This document shows, one piece after another, positions 42,526-51,549 of a DNA stretch of 64,000 bases (within the stretch, counting starts at the first letter, position 1; the number at the start of each line of letters is the position of its first letter). A model generated the notes under the pieces. It made no database searches. It was not told the origin of the DNA and worked only from the letters and a program-made list of their open reading frames with translations. Source of the stretch: QWHO01 sp039809865 (GTDB lineage: Bacteria; Vulcanimicrobiota; Xenobia; Xenobiales; QWHO01); NCBI GenBank assembly GCA_039809865.1, contig JBDHVW010000037.1, positions 6,496 to 70,495 on the forward strand, in the 5' to 3' direction. Made by a program: the position numbers and the translations under genes.

Positions 42526-44961
42526 CTATTTCACCCACCACCACGAGATCGGGTTGAGGAGGAAGAGCAGCTTGCGCCCGAAGGACGCGTGCCGCTCGGC
42601 CTGTCGCGTGGTTTCGTTCATGAGATCGAGATAACGCTGGCGATTGGAGGGCCGGGCGCCCGGCCCCAGGGTGTGCTCGAGGTGACGCGCCGTCAGCTCG
42701 GTGAAAGACGGGCAAAGGCTGGCCAGGCGCCGCGCGAACTCGCTGCGCGTCTCGCCCTTCACGCGCAGGAGGCCGCGGTCGGCCAGCTTGTCCAGGGTGG
42801 CCCGGTAGGCGATGACCGGCAAGACGTCGTCGGGAACCAGGAACGGCGCGGCCCGGCGGTAGATCTTGATCCCGTAGAGCACGGTCAGGATCAGCGCGAT
42901 CACGAACGGGGTGGCCTTCAAGAGCAGCAGCGCCAGCTGGCGCATCAGCTCCTGGATATCCACGCGCTTCTTGTTGTCCGGCGGCGGATCCTGAGGATCC
43001 TTGCGGGCCATCTCGCCCATCATCTGCTGCAGGCCCTGGTCCACCTGCTCCTGCGGCTTCTCCAGCGAGCGCTCGCAGGCGATGTCCATGTCGGTCCAGC
43101 CCAGGCCGTCGAGGTAGACCTCGGCCCATTCGTGGGCGTTCTTCGAGCGGATCAGCAGCGACGAGCCGCCGCCCCGCTGCGTCGCCTCGACCGCGTAGCC
43201 GTGGCAAACGCGCGAGGGGATGCCCAGAGTGCGGTAGAGATAGCACGCGGCGTGCGAAAGGAAGACGCAGTATCCGGTGCGGTCCCCGAACAGGAACGAG
43301 CCCACCGGATCCTCGCTGTCGTTGTGCTTGGTCTTGAGGCTGTAGATGCAGTTCTTCTCCATCCACAGCTTGATGGCGATGACGCGCGCCATCGGGATGT
43401 CGCGGTATTCCTCGGGGATGGTCTTGAGGATCTCCTCGGCCAGAGCCGCGTAGCGAGCGTCCCTGGGCGCCTCCAGGTAGTGGTCCCAGGTCTCCTGGTC
43501 CCATTTGGGGCTGCCTGGCTTGTACTGGAAGATCTCCTTGTAGGGCCTGGTGACCACCATCGAGGTCACCTTGTAGGCCCGGTTGAACTTGCTCGGATCG
43601 GGGTTGTTCTTGGGGGCGAACGAGACCGGATTGAGGAGCCCGAAGGGGTTGTTGTGATCGATCGTGAGCGCCACGGTCGTCTCGAGCTTCTTGAAAGCGG
43701 CCGGGTCGAGCGCTCCGGGGCGCGGCTCGGTCTGCTCGGAGTTGAACTTGAAGGCCTTGATCTCGGGGTCGTTGACGGGCGTCTCGGAGTAGGGGAAGTT
43801 GTTGGTCGCGTCCCGATCGTACTTGCCCGACGCGTCCTTGACCAGCTTGGTGCCGTTGAACTGGGAGAACGCATCCTCGCGGAAGTAGTACATACCGGAC
43901 GGCGGCTCGTAATCGTCGTGGAAGATGACCACCGCCACCGGAGAGTCTTGCGGGCTCTCGGTGCGGTCGCTGAACTTCAGCTCTTGCTGCTGGTCCTGGC
44001 CCCCGCCCGTGTCCTGCGCCTGGCCTCCACCGCCGCTGTTCTGTTGCTGTCCGCCGCTCTGCCCCTGGCCGTTGGGCTGGCCGCCCCCGGAGCTGTTCTG
44101 CTGCTGCCCGCCGCCCTGGCTCCCCTGGCCGTTCGGCTGGCCGCCCTGATTCTGGCCGTTCTGGCCGCCGCCGCTCGAAGAGCCGTTGGGCTGACCCCCG
44201 CCCGAGTTGCTGCCGCCCTGTCCCCCCGCGTCGCCGCCGCCGTTGGCCTCGCCGGGCAGGTTCAAGTCGCCCGAGCCGCCGTGCAGCTGCTTGCCCTGGA
44301 AATCCTTGAGCTTGCTGGCGGGGGTGAACATGAACGCTACCAGCACCAGCACGATCAGCAGGAAGATGTCCAGGAACGAGCGCCGCTGGGCATTGAGGCT
44401 GGCCGCCAGGGCCACCAGGACGATGCCGATCATGGCGCCCAGGAACAGGAAGACGGGCGTCGGATCCCAGCCCTGCGCGAAGAGCGGGTCCACCAGGAAG
44501 AACGGGCGATTGATGTAGCCGTCGCGGTGGCCCGCAAAGATGGCCGCGAAGATGCTGGCCACGGTCGCCAGCTCCAGCACGACGAACGCGCTCTGACGCT
44601 GGGTCGAGGCGCGCAGCACCGCGACGATCGACCAGGGCAGCACCAGCCAGCCCACCGCCTCGCTGAGGCCGTAGACCAGACCGGGACCGAGGATGAGCGA
44701 GAAGACCTCGGTGTTGCGCACGAACCCGATGAGCCACGTGAAAAGCCCCAGGAAGAGCAGCTCTCCCACCCACATCGACAGCAGGCGCACGCGGCTCTTG
44801 GCCAGGTAGTAGCCCCACACGGTGCCGCCCACGCCGGCCACCAGCGCGGCCAGGATGGACAGGGGCATGGGCGCCCGCAGGCTGCACAGCACGCCCAGCG
44901 AGGCGCTCCAGATGAGCGCCCCGGTGGCCACCCAGAGGAAGTGCTTCAGCTTCTCAAACAC
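42526..44961 (-). CDS. Transglutaminase-core membrane protein with Gln/Gly-rich periplasmic linker
   Basis: 811 residues. The N-terminal ~230 residues hold seven or more membrane helices. A low-complexity linker GGGQNGQNQGGQPNGQGSQG (~240-320) follows. The papain-like transglutaminase core has Cys in DRTGYCVFLSHAA, His in KNAHEWAEVYLDGLG and Asp in TDMDIACE. A further membrane helix and a cytoplasmic DUF4129-like tail end the protein. Catalytic triad complete. It may cross-link or cleave peptides outside the membrane. It overlaps the DUF58 gene by 8 bp. Confidence 0.9.
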   Translation of the reverse strand: MFEKLKHFLWVATGALIWSASLGVLCSLRAPMPLSILAALVAGVGGTVWGYYLAKSRVRLLSMWVGELLFLGLFTWLIGFVRNTEVFSLILGPGLVYGLSEAVGWLVLPWSIVAVLRASTQRQSAFVVLELATVASIFAAIFAGHRDGYINRPFFLVDPLFAQGWDPTPVFLFLGAMIGIVLVALAASLNAQRRSFLDIFLLIVLVLVAFMFTPASKLKDFQGKQLHGGSGDLNLPGEANGGGDAGGQGGSNSGGGQPNGSSSGGGQNGQNQGGQPNGQGSQGGGQQQNSSGGGQPNGQGQSGGQQQNSGGGGQAQDTGGGQDQQQELKFSDRTESPQDSPVAVVIFHDDYEPPSGMYYFREDAFSQFNGTKLVKDASGKYDRDATNNFPYSETPVNDPEIKAFKFNSEQTEPRPGALDPAAFKKLETTVALTIDHNNPFGLLNPVSFAPKNNPDPSKFNRAYKVTSMVVTRPYKEIFQYKPGSPKWDQETWDHYLEAPRDARYAALAEEILKTIPEEYRDIPMARVIAIKLWMEKNCIYSLKTKHNDSEDPVGSFLFGDRTGYCVFLSHAACYLYRTLGIPSRVCHGYAVEATQRGGGSSLLIRSKNAHEWAEVYLDGLGWTDMDIACERSLEKPQEQVDQGLQQMMGEMARKDPQDPPPDNKKRVDIQELMRQLALLLLKATPFVIALILTVLYGIKIYRRAAPFLVPDDVLPVIAYRATLDKLADRGLLRVKGETRSEFARRLASLCPSFTELTARHLEHTLGPGARPSNRQRYLDLMNETTRQAERHASFGRKLLFLLNPISWWWVK

Positions 44962-46348
44962 TGGCTTTGCCTTTCATGCGGGCCCGGGCGCGCACCACCG
45001 CGTTGAGGTCGTTGTAAACGTTGCCGCTGGAGCGATCGACCAGCATCACTTCCTCGCGGCCCGAGCCCCAGCGTTTGGCGATGGACTCGAGCGACGGCTC
45101 CTCGGCCTGGCCGTCCGGCGGCGCGAACACGAGACGCTTCCAGGCCGGGGCGGGAGGTTGATCCAGGGGAATGTGGTCCAGGCCCAGGCAGAGCACCACG
45201 CGCATGGCGCAGCTGCGGGCCGCGTTCAGGATCTTCTCGACATGCTCGCCGCCGCCGGGGGGCACCATGATGAAGCAGGAGCCGAAGCCGGACGCGGCCG
45301 CCTCTTGCAGGTAGCGGTCCAGGTGGCTCTGGGCGGTAGCCTCCGGATTGCCGGAGCGAGCCAGCATCTCCAGAGCGCCCTGCGGGTTGCTCGAGTGGCC
45401 GGCGTTGCCATCCGCGCCGAAGCGCCAGCCGTCGCCCAGCAAGCCGCGCTCGAGGATGACGCGGGCCAGTCCGGCGCCGGCCTCGTCGTGCGGACCGCTG
45501 GCCATGTAGGCGCAGGCGCGCGGGCGGGCCGTCAGGGCGCGCTCGGGGACGCGCACCATCAGCTTGCGGGTGCGCGCGAAGACCTTCCAGAGGATGGTGC
45601 GGGGCGAGTCGCCCCGGGCATACTGGCGCATATCCACGCGGTCGCCGGTGGGGTCGCCGCGCGGGTCGCTGAGATCCTCTCCGCTGACGAAACGCGCCAG
45701 CAGAGAGAGTCCGTCGATGTGGCCCGAGCCGGGCATCATCTGCACTTCCAGGGCGCTGGTCCAGCCCCAGCTCAGCTGGGTGAGGTGCAACACGTCGCGC
45801 ACCGTGATGGAGCGGCGCACGCCATAGAAGATGCCGCGTCGCTTGGGGCGCACCATCTCGATGGCCCGGCTGCCGACGCGCTCGAGCTTGACCTCCATGT
45901 CGATGGGCCGGCCGGCCTCCGATTCCCAGCGCCACAGCACCTCGACGCACGGGAAGAACCAGGGGAAGCTCAGCTCGAACCCGGTGGGCTGCCACACGCC
46001 GCCGTTGAGGTTGAGCCGCACGGGCGGATCCTCCACTTTGCGGATGCGAAAGTGCAGCCAGATGGCCGCCAGCAGCACCAGGATCAGCATCGCCGTCAGC
46101 ACCACGCCCGCGATGATGCCGGCCATCAGCAGCAGCAGGTCGACCTTTTCGAGGCCCTGGTATTTGATGGCGTTGGCTGTGAGGGCGGCCACCAGGAGGC
46201 CGGTCAGCGTGAAGGGGAAAAAACCGCGCGCGATGGCGGCCGAGCGGCGCAGGCGGGTCCGGTAGGTTGTCCGGGGCGGCTCGTCGGGGGCAGACGGTTC
46301 TGATCTCTCGGGTCCGGCCTCCACGCTGAGCGCAAATTCTGCTTCCAC
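44954..46348 (-). CDS. DUF58-domain protein with two N-terminal membrane helices
   Basis: 464 residues, GTG start with GAAGGGA about nine bases upstream. Two membrane helices lie at about 40-110. The DUF58 signature GDRVDMRQYARGDSPRTILW is followed by KVFARTRKLMVRVPE. The C-terminal half has a vWA-like feel, but without a clean MIDAS DxSxS. Typical DUF58-MoxR-transglutaminase operon head. The partner ATPase is at 41499. The gene is divergent from the unknown protein at 46387, with a 38-bp gap. Confidence 0.9.
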   Translation of the reverse strand: MEAEFALSVEAGPERSEPSAPDEPPRTTYRTRLRRSAAIARGFFPFTLTGLLVAALTANAIKYQGLEKVDLLLLMAGIIAGVVLTAMLILVLLAAIWLHFRIRKVEDPPVRLNLNGGVWQPTGFELSFPWFFPCVEVLWRWESEAGRPIDMEVKLERVGSRAIEMVRPKRRGIFYGVRRSITVRDVLHLTQLSWGWTSALEVQMMPGSGHIDGLSLLARFVSGEDLSDPRGDPTGDRVDMRQYARGDSPRTILWKVFARTRKLMVRVPERALTARPRACAYMASGPHDEAGAGLARVILERGLLGDGWRFGADGNAGHSSNPQGALEMLARSGNPEATAQSHLDRYLQEAAASGFGSCFIMVPPGGGEHVEKILNAARSCAMRVVLCLGLDHIPLDQPPAPAWKRLVFAPPDGQAEEPSLESIAKRWGSGREEVMLVDRSSGNVYNDLNAVVRARARMKGKASV

Positions 46349-46386
46349 ATCGCGGTCCCTTCACTTTTCAGGTTTTTTTAAGGGCA

Positions 46387-47268
46387 ATGGAAGAAGTTGA
46401 ACCCTGCATGAATGCCTTGACGAGCGCCGTTACCCGTCCGGTTCCCAGCGCCCGGGTCGACTATTCGGATGGAATCAACGACGCGCTCGAAGTCGCGCTG
46501 CATCCCAACGTGGATCTCGTCATGCTGGAGGCAGCCGCGCCCAACCTCCACCCCGGCACCCAGGCCTTCTACAACCTGGAGATTACGCGCGCCGACCAGC
46601 CCGAATTCAAGCAGGTCATCCAGGGGAAGGCCGAGATGGGCCTGGACGGCTTCTCGTGCAAAGCCGACACCTTCGCCGGCACGCCCGGCGCGCCCGAGAC
46701 CTCGATCCTGGAGGGCACGGTCTTCAACCCGTTCGGTGGCTCGCAAACCGATGGCTGGATCACGCCCTCGCAGCGCCCCACCCCGAACGAGCAGATCCAG
46801 CTGGGCGTGAATTGGAACGGCGCCACGGTGGTGCAGGGCCAGATGGACGGCCTGCCTATCCAGGAGTCGAGCCAGATGAGCTTCAACAGCATGACTCCCA
46901 CCTGGCACCACGAGGGCTCGATCGCGGGGGTCGCTTTCGAGCGCGACGTGACGCTCGGTACCGACGGTGTGACTCGCATCCAGGGGCGCTTTGGCGAGCT
47001 CGAGGAGACCGGCACCCTGCAGCTCGGCTGGGGCGGCATGGTGATTTCGCGCGACATCGGTCCCTATCACGTGCAGGGCACGCTGTGGTACGAGCAGCCC
47101 GCCCCTCCCGGCCCGCCTCCTTCGGAGCCCCCGCCCCCTCCACCACCCGACGAGCCCGTGCCCATCGACCACGGCGCCCCCGGCGACCCGATTCCGCCCC
47201 CGGAGGGCGACACGCCTGCGGACACGACCTACCATTCAGCCGATCCGATCCCGCCGCCCTCGACGTAG
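46387..47268 (+). CDS. Unknown protein, family A member 1
   Basis: 293 residues, no signal peptide. Residues 22-240 align with the product of 48556-49386: DGINDALEVALHPNVDLVML here against DGLNNPVELALHPNIDLVGM there, then ITRAD, and near the end SRDIGPYHV against TRDIGPYHL. The C-terminal 50 residues are proline-rich (PPSEPPPPPPPDEPVP) and absent in the paralogue. The conserved part is rich in alternating polar/hydrophobic residues, so a beta-barrel or beta-sandwich is likely. No known domain recognised. AAGGGC precedes the ATG. Confidence 0.65.
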   Translation: MEEVEPCMNALTSAVTRPVPSARVDYSDGINDALEVALHPNVDLVMLEAAAPNLHPGTQAFYNLEITRADQPEFKQVIQGKAEMGLDGFSCKADTFAGTPGAPETSILEGTVFNPFGGSQTDGWITPSQRPTPNEQIQLGVNWNGATVVQGQMDGLPIQESSQMSFNSMTPTWHHEGSIAGVAFERDVTLGTDGVTRIQGRFGELEETGTLQLGWGGMVISRDIGPYHVQGTLWYEQPAPPGPPPSEPPPPPPPDEPVPIDHGAPGDPIPPPEGDTPADTTYHSADPIPPPST

Positions 47269-47272
47269 CTGC

Positions 47273-47278
47273 TAGAAT
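47273..47278 (+). promoter_or_regulatory. -10 box of the Uma2 gene, leaderless start
   Basis: TAGAAT, six bases before the ATG at 47285, no Shine-Dalgarno, GC-rich sequence in place of a -35. Confidence 0.55.
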
Positions 47279-47284
47279 AGGTCT

Positions 47285-47854
47285 ATGGAAAGCGCTCGGC
47301 AGCTTGTTTCGGTCGAAGAGTATCTGGCGGCCGAACTTGATTCGGCCATCAAGCACGAATATTTGGGTGGCGTCGTCTATGCGATGTCAGAGTCGCGGAA
47401 TGCACACAGCCTGATTGCAGCCAACCTCATCGGGATGCTCTTTGCCACGCTCGAGGGGAGCGGATGTCGGGTTTACACTTCCGATACCAAGATTCGCATC
47501 CGGATGGCCCATCAGGTCAGGTTCTACTACCCAGACCTTTCGGTAATTTGTCGCTCGAATCCCGAGGAAGATACGTTCCAAGATGAGCCTGCTGTCGTGG
47601 TGGAGATTGTCTCCGACTCGACTCGTCGGATCGACGAAACCGAAAAGAAGGATGCCTATCTCACGATTCCCAGCTTACAAGCGTACTTGCTGGTTGAGCA
47701 GACGACCCCGGCGGTGGTGCTCTACCAGCGTAACGATCAGGGTTTCGAGCGCCTGGTTTTCGAAGGCCTCGATGCCACCTTACCCCTGGCCGGGCTGGGA
47801 ATTGAGCTTTCCCTGGCGACGGCCTACGCTGGCTTGAGGCTCAGTCGACCTTGA
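47285..47854 (+). CDS. Uma2-family (DUF820) endonuclease-like protein
   Basis: 189 residues. PD-(D/E)xK fold blocks: IKHEYLGGVVYAMSESRNAH, VRFYYPDLSVICRSN with the active-site Asp, AVVVEIVSDSTRRIDETEKK with the ExK-like pair, then DAYLTIPSLQAYLLVEQTTP. The family is abundant in cyanobacteria and some other large-genome bacteria and often occurs in mobile or repeat-rich regions. Base composition is less GC-biased than its neighbours (many AT-ending codons), which suggests later acquisition. Target unknown. Confidence 0.88.
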   Translation: MESARQLVSVEEYLAAELDSAIKHEYLGGVVYAMSESRNAHSLIAANLIGMLFATLEGSGCRVYTSDTKIRIRMAHQVRFYYPDLSVICRSNPEEDTFQDEPAVVVEIVSDSTRRIDETEKKDAYLTIPSLQAYLLVEQTTPAVVLYQRNDQGFERLVFEGLDATLPLAGLGIELSLATAYAGLRLSRP

Positions 47855-48479
47855 GCTTGTGCATGGCCTCGGTGTCGCTGAGGTTGACGACGAGGTCCTT
47901 GACCAGGCCGTTGGCGATGTCGTAGACCCAGCCGTGAACGTGGGGAAGATTGGTCTCTTGCCAGGCTTTGCGGATGGTGGATGTGTTGCAGACGTTGTAG
48001 ACGTTCTCGATTACGTTCAACTCGACCAGGCGGCGCTCGCGCTCGTGGTGGTCGGCGATGCCTTCGAGCTCCTCGTAGTGCAGGCGGTAAACGTCTTTGA
48101 TGTGGCGCAGCCAGTTGTCGATCAGTCCGAAGGAGTCGGGGGACATGGCCGCCCGCACGCCGCCGCAGCCATAGTGGCCACAGACGATCACGTGCTCCAC
48201 CTTGAGGTGCACCACGGCATACTCCAGCACGCTCAGGGCGTTGAAGTCGGTGTGCACGAAGAGATTGGCGATGTTGCGGTGGACGAAGACCTCGCCCGGG
48301 ATGCAGTTGATCACCTCGTTGGCGGGCACTCGGCTGTCGGCGCAACCGATCCACAGCACGAAGGGGCTCTGGCCCTTGGCCAGGCGGGAGAAGAACTCGG
48401 GGTCGGCGTCGATGGTGCGGCGCACCCATTCGCGGTTGCCTTCAATCAGGCGATCATAGGAGGTATCTTCAGCTCTCAT
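47841..48479 (-). CDS. can: Beta-class carbonic anhydrase
   Basis: 212 residues. Zinc ligands and catalytic dyad are visible: Cys and the Asp-Arg pair in WIGCADSRVPANEV, then His and Cys in VCGHYGCGGV. It interconverts CO2 and bicarbonate in the cytoplasm. Length and motifs match the Can/CynT type. It overlaps the convergent Uma2 gene by 14 bp and is divergent from the family A gene at 48556. Confidence 0.94.
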   Translation of the reverse strand: MRAEDTSYDRLIEGNREWVRRTIDADPEFFSRLAKGQSPFVLWIGCADSRVPANEVINCIPGEVFVHRNIANLFVHTDFNALSVLEYAVVHLKVEHVIVCGHYGCGGVRAAMSPDSFGLIDNWLRHIKDVYRLHYEELEGIADHHERERRLVELNVIENVYNVCNTSTIRKAWQETNLPHVHGWVYDIANGLVKDLVVNLSDTEAMHKLKVD

Positions 48480-48543
48480 CAGGCGCCCTCGGTTCCACTT
48501 CGATCGGTTCGACCCCTTTCAGCCCGCTTTCAGATCGGGGAGG

Positions 48544-48549
48544 TAGATT
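48544..48549 (+). promoter_or_regulatory. -10-like box of family A member 2
   Basis: TAGATT followed by six bases (GGGTCC) and the ATG at 48556. A GGGGAGG overlaps its 5' side but would be 12 bases from the ATG, too far for a good ribosome site. Confidence 0.5.
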
Positions 48550-48555
48550 GGGTCC

Positions 48556-49386
48556 ATGAGCAATGGATTTCCGGGCCTGCAGTGGGGGAACTTCGGGGGC
48601 AACACCGCGCCGACTTATGCGCAGCCTTACGCGCCGCCTTACCAGCCGCCGCAGGCGCGGCCGGCGGTGGTGCAGCAGCAGGTCCAGGCGCCCGAGATCG
48701 ACTTTGCCGACGGGTTGAACAACCCGGTCGAGCTGGCCCTGCATCCGAACATCGACCTCGTCGGCATGGAAGCCGCCGGGCCCTACATGGAGCCCGGAAC
48801 CGTCGCCAATTTCCGCACCGTGATCACCCGCGCCGATCGTCCGGGCTGGTCCCAGGAGATCGCTGGTCAGGCCGCCATGAATCCGGACGGTCAGGGCTCG
48901 CGCACGCAGTGCGTGATGGGCCCTCCCGGTAAGCCCGTCCTGCAATTGGTGGAGCAGGCCCAGACGCACATGTTGCAGGGCACGTTCATCCAGGGCCGGA
49001 TCACCCCATCCCGTAACCAGAACGGCCCCAACGAGCAGATTCGCGTCACCCCCGGCCAGAACGGCGCCCTGCAGGTGCGGGCCGATGTGGATGGCTGGCA
49101 AATCTTCGAGCAGTCGCAGCAGACGCAGGATCCGCAGGGCGGCTGGGCTCAGGTCAAGATGCACGCCGGCCAGCTCGGCGGCGTCCCCTTCCAGCGGGTC
49201 CTGCGCCCCGCCCAGGACGGCAGCACCACCATCACCGGCCAGATCGGCAATCTGACCGAGTCAGGCAAGATCGTCACCGATCAGGGCGGCCAGACGCACG
49301 TCACCCGCGACATCGGCCCCTACCACCTCGAGCAGGACATCTGGTTCGTGGCGGGTCAGGGCCAGCAGCAGCAGGGCTGGCGATAG
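48556..49386 (+). CDS. Unknown protein, family A member 2
   Basis: 276 residues, paralogue of the 46387 product. The N-terminal 45 residues are Pro/Tyr/Gln-rich (TYAQPYAPPYQPPQARPAVV) and unrelated to the paralogue's N-terminus. The aligned core spans about 47-265: EALHPN-type block ELALHPNIDLVGMEAAGPYM, VITRADRPGWSQ, ITPSRNQNGPNEQIRV and TRDIGPYHLEQDIWF. No signal peptide, no membrane helix. The C-terminus ends in GQQQQGWR. Role unknown; a carbohydrate- or surface-binding beta protein would fit but is not shown. Confidence 0.65.
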   Translation: MSNGFPGLQWGNFGGNTAPTYAQPYAPPYQPPQARPAVVQQQVQAPEIDFADGLNNPVELALHPNIDLVGMEAAGPYMEPGTVANFRTVITRADRPGWSQEIAGQAAMNPDGQGSRTQCVMGPPGKPVLQLVEQAQTHMLQGTFIQGRITPSRNQNGPNEQIRVTPGQNGALQVRADVDGWQIFEQSQQTQDPQGGWAQVKMHAGQLGGVPFQRVLRPAQDGSTTITGQIGNLTESGKIVTDQGGQTHVTRDIGPYHLEQDIWFVAGQGQQQQGWR

Positions 49387-49400
49387 AGTCGCGATTTGAA

Positions 49401-49526
49401 GGGTCGACAGTCGACAGTCGACAGTAATAAGTGATTGTGGCAAGCTCCGGTGGTCGCATTGCGGACTTAATTGTCAATCAGGACTGGCCCACGGCCTGTC
49501 GACTGTAGACTGTTGACCGTCGACCC
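49401..49526. repeat. Heptamer repeat hairpin element (GTCGACA type)
   Basis: The left arm starts GGGTCGACAGTCGACAGTCG, with three GTCGACA heptamers. The right arm carries CTGTCGACTGTAGACTGTTG and CCGTCGACCC. The two arms are complementary at both ends and separated by a 65-bp, AT-richer interior. It lies 14 bases after the stop of the family A gene and 12 bases from the stop of the family B gene, which are convergent. Confidence 0.78.
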
Positions 49527-49538
49527 CCTACTCGGCCC

Positions 49539-51290
49539 TCAGGGCTTGCCGGCGTAGGCCGACTTCTCGTAGTAGTCCACGTTGTTGGTCATGAGACCGT
49601 AGCCCTGGCGCATCGTGGCGTTGAGCTGGATGTATTCGTTGACCTGGGACTGGTAGGCCGCCAGCTGCGGATTGGGCTGTTGCTGCATCTTCTGGTTGGC
49701 CCAGGCCGACTGCTCGAAGGCCAGCGCGTCCGAAACGGTGCCGTCCACGCCCTCCTGCTCCCACTGCTTTTTCTTGGCCAGGGCGCGCGTCTGGGCGGCC
49801 TCGGCCTCTTCGTCGGTCTGGCCGGGCGGACTGAAGAGCTTGCTGGTATCCATGCGGTCGAGGTGCTTGGCGGCCACGTTGGCCGAGACCGAGCCCGCGG
49901 CCTGGGACATGTTGTTCTCGTTGAGCTTGCCCTGCTGGCCCAACTCGTTCATTTGCGCCTTGAAGTCGGACTGGAAGGCCGATGAGCCCGAGCTGACCGA
50001 GCCGAAAAGCTTCTCGCTCAGCTGGTCCATCTCGGCCTTGGAGGGGACGCGACCCGTGGTCTGGATGGCCTCGTTGCCGGCGGCCAGGAAGTTGTTGCAC
50101 TTGTCGTAGCAGGTCAGCATCTTGCCGGCGCAGTCGAGGTCGCTGGCGTCATATTTGTGGCCGTTGTCGACCATATACTGACGGCTGCGATCCACGAACT
50201 GTTTGTGGCCATCGGGCTGCCCGGAAGTCTCGTTCCAGATCTGCTTGAGACCGGCGTCGCCCATCAGGATGCCGTGCATCCGTCCGGCCAGATCGTGGGC
50301 CGCGGCGCCTTCGTTGCCGCCGTGCTGCTGCAAGATCTGCCCGCAGATGGGGCTCCAACCGTAGGAGTCGAGCGCCGAGGTCGACTCGAGCAACTCGTTG
50401 CGGGCGTTGAGGAAATTGGTGTTGACTTCGGACTTGCGCGCGTTCAGGTCTTGCGACACGCCGTTGGAGTTGCCGGCAGCGCCGCCGCCCGCGATGAGCA
50501 TCTCGCCCTCGCCGGCCTGCTCGCGGGCCAGCGCCTGCTCGGCCACGACCTGCTCCATGTGCTTCATCTGCTCGGGGTCGAACTCTTGCGCCACGCTGGT
50601 GGGCGCGCGGCCCTCGGTGGAAGGGCTGGGATGGGAGACCTCACCGGTCTCCTTGTCGCCCAGCACCGGGCCCAGGGTTTGGACCGGCTGCAGCTCGGGG
50701 CTGTCTGCCTCGATGCGCTGCTGGTCGGGCAGGGGTTTGATCTCGGTCAGCTTGTCGACCTGACCCGGGTTGGCCAGCTGCGCTTCCACGCTGCCGCGCG
50801 CGAAGGCGGCCGAGTGGCCGGGCACGTCGGAGAGAACTTCTTCGGGGGAGCGACCGATGTCGCTGATCTCGACCCCGGCCTCATCATGGCCCGCCACGTT
50901 GGTGGAGGTGCGCTGGGCGTCGGCGCCGTGACCCGGCACCACCGCGCGGCCATCCTTGCTTTTGCCCAGCTCGTGTTGACGGCCGCGCTCGTGGACTTCG
51001 TTCTCTTCGTTGCCGTCGCGGTTGAGATCGTCCATGATCTCGGAGTCGGCGCCCGACTGGTGGGCGTTCTCGGCAGCGTGACCCTGCTGCTGCTTCTGGG
51101 TCTCGTCGATGGTCTGCTGGGCGAGCTTGGAGAGTTGTGTATCCTCGCCGCGGGTCCGGTGGGTATCCTCCTCATCCGGCGTATGCTGCATCCCGGCGAG
51201 TTTTTTCATATCCACCGCGCCGCTGTTGGCCGCGTTGGTAATGTAGCTCTGGGGAGTGTAGTTCGCGCCAGCGCTGATGTTATTCATCAT
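49539..51290 (-). CDS. Unknown protein, family B member 1 (large)
   Basis: 583 residues, acidic and Gln-rich, no signal peptide or membrane helix. N-terminal 140 residues are disordered (QKQQQGHAAENAHQSGADSE). Residues 141-272 align with the C-terminus of the 52121-52966 product: RSPEEVLSDVPGHSAAF, DSPELQPVQ, and MKHMEQVVAEQALA leading to EGEMLIAG. The C-terminal 300 residues are helical and found only here (NTNFLNARNELLESTSALDS, CAGKMLTCYDKCNNFL). Two closely spaced ATGs start it; GGAGGGG lies upstream. No known domain. The overall composition recalls secreted effectors, but no secretion signal is recognisable. Confidence 0.65.
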   Translation of the reverse strand: MMNNISAGANYTPQSYITNAANSGAVDMKKLAGMQHTPDEEDTHRTRGEDTQLSKLAQQTIDETQKQQQGHAAENAHQSGADSEIMDDLNRDGNEENEVHERGRQHELGKSKDGRAVVPGHGADAQRTSTNVAGHDEAGVEISDIGRSPEEVLSDVPGHSAAFARGSVEAQLANPGQVDKLTEIKPLPDQQRIEADSPELQPVQTLGPVLGDKETGEVSHPSPSTEGRAPTSVAQEFDPEQMKHMEQVVAEQALAREQAGEGEMLIAGGGAAGNSNGVSQDLNARKSEVNTNFLNARNELLESTSALDSYGWSPICGQILQQHGGNEGAAAHDLAGRMHGILMGDAGLKQIWNETSGQPDGHKQFVDRSRQYMVDNGHKYDASDLDCAGKMLTCYDKCNNFLAAGNEAIQTTGRVPSKAEMDQLSEKLFGSVSSGSSAFQSDFKAQMNELGQQGKLNENNMSQAAGSVSANVAAKHLDRMDTSKLFSPPGQTDEEAEAAQTRALAKKKQWEQEGVDGTVSDALAFEQSAWANQKMQQQPNPQLAAYQSQVNEYIQLNATMRQGYGLMTNNVDYYEKSAYAGKP

Positions 51291-51549
51291 GAAGGGGGCC
51301 CCTCCGAGGCAAAGATCCGTTCAGTTCTGTTCAGGTGGGCGCTCGGGTCGCCGGTGTCGCACGTCCGGTGGTCCGGCTCGGTGCACCTCGGAAACTTCAA
51401 GATTGGATAAAGAAACCCTTTCAGCCCTGCGATGGAGCCTCGTCCGCGAACCGGACGGCACGCTGCTGCGGGGGGTCACAGACGAGTGTGCACGGACTTA
51501 TACCGCTGCCGGGGAATCGGCTCGCGGGCGTGGATTTACCGCTGCCCGG
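51291..51549. other. Non-coding lead-in to the 62-bp array
   Basis: About 260 bp between the family B member 1 start and the array. It holds the upstream region of the minus-strand gene and degenerate GGATCC-type sequence from about 51520. Open frames run through it on both strands but have no start signals and continue into the array in rotating frames. Confidence 0.5.

Noticed and set aside
42370..45006. An 878-residue plus-strand ORF across the transglutaminase gene
   Set aside because: Antisense shadow of a gene with complete Cys-His-Asp transglutaminase motifs and operon context.
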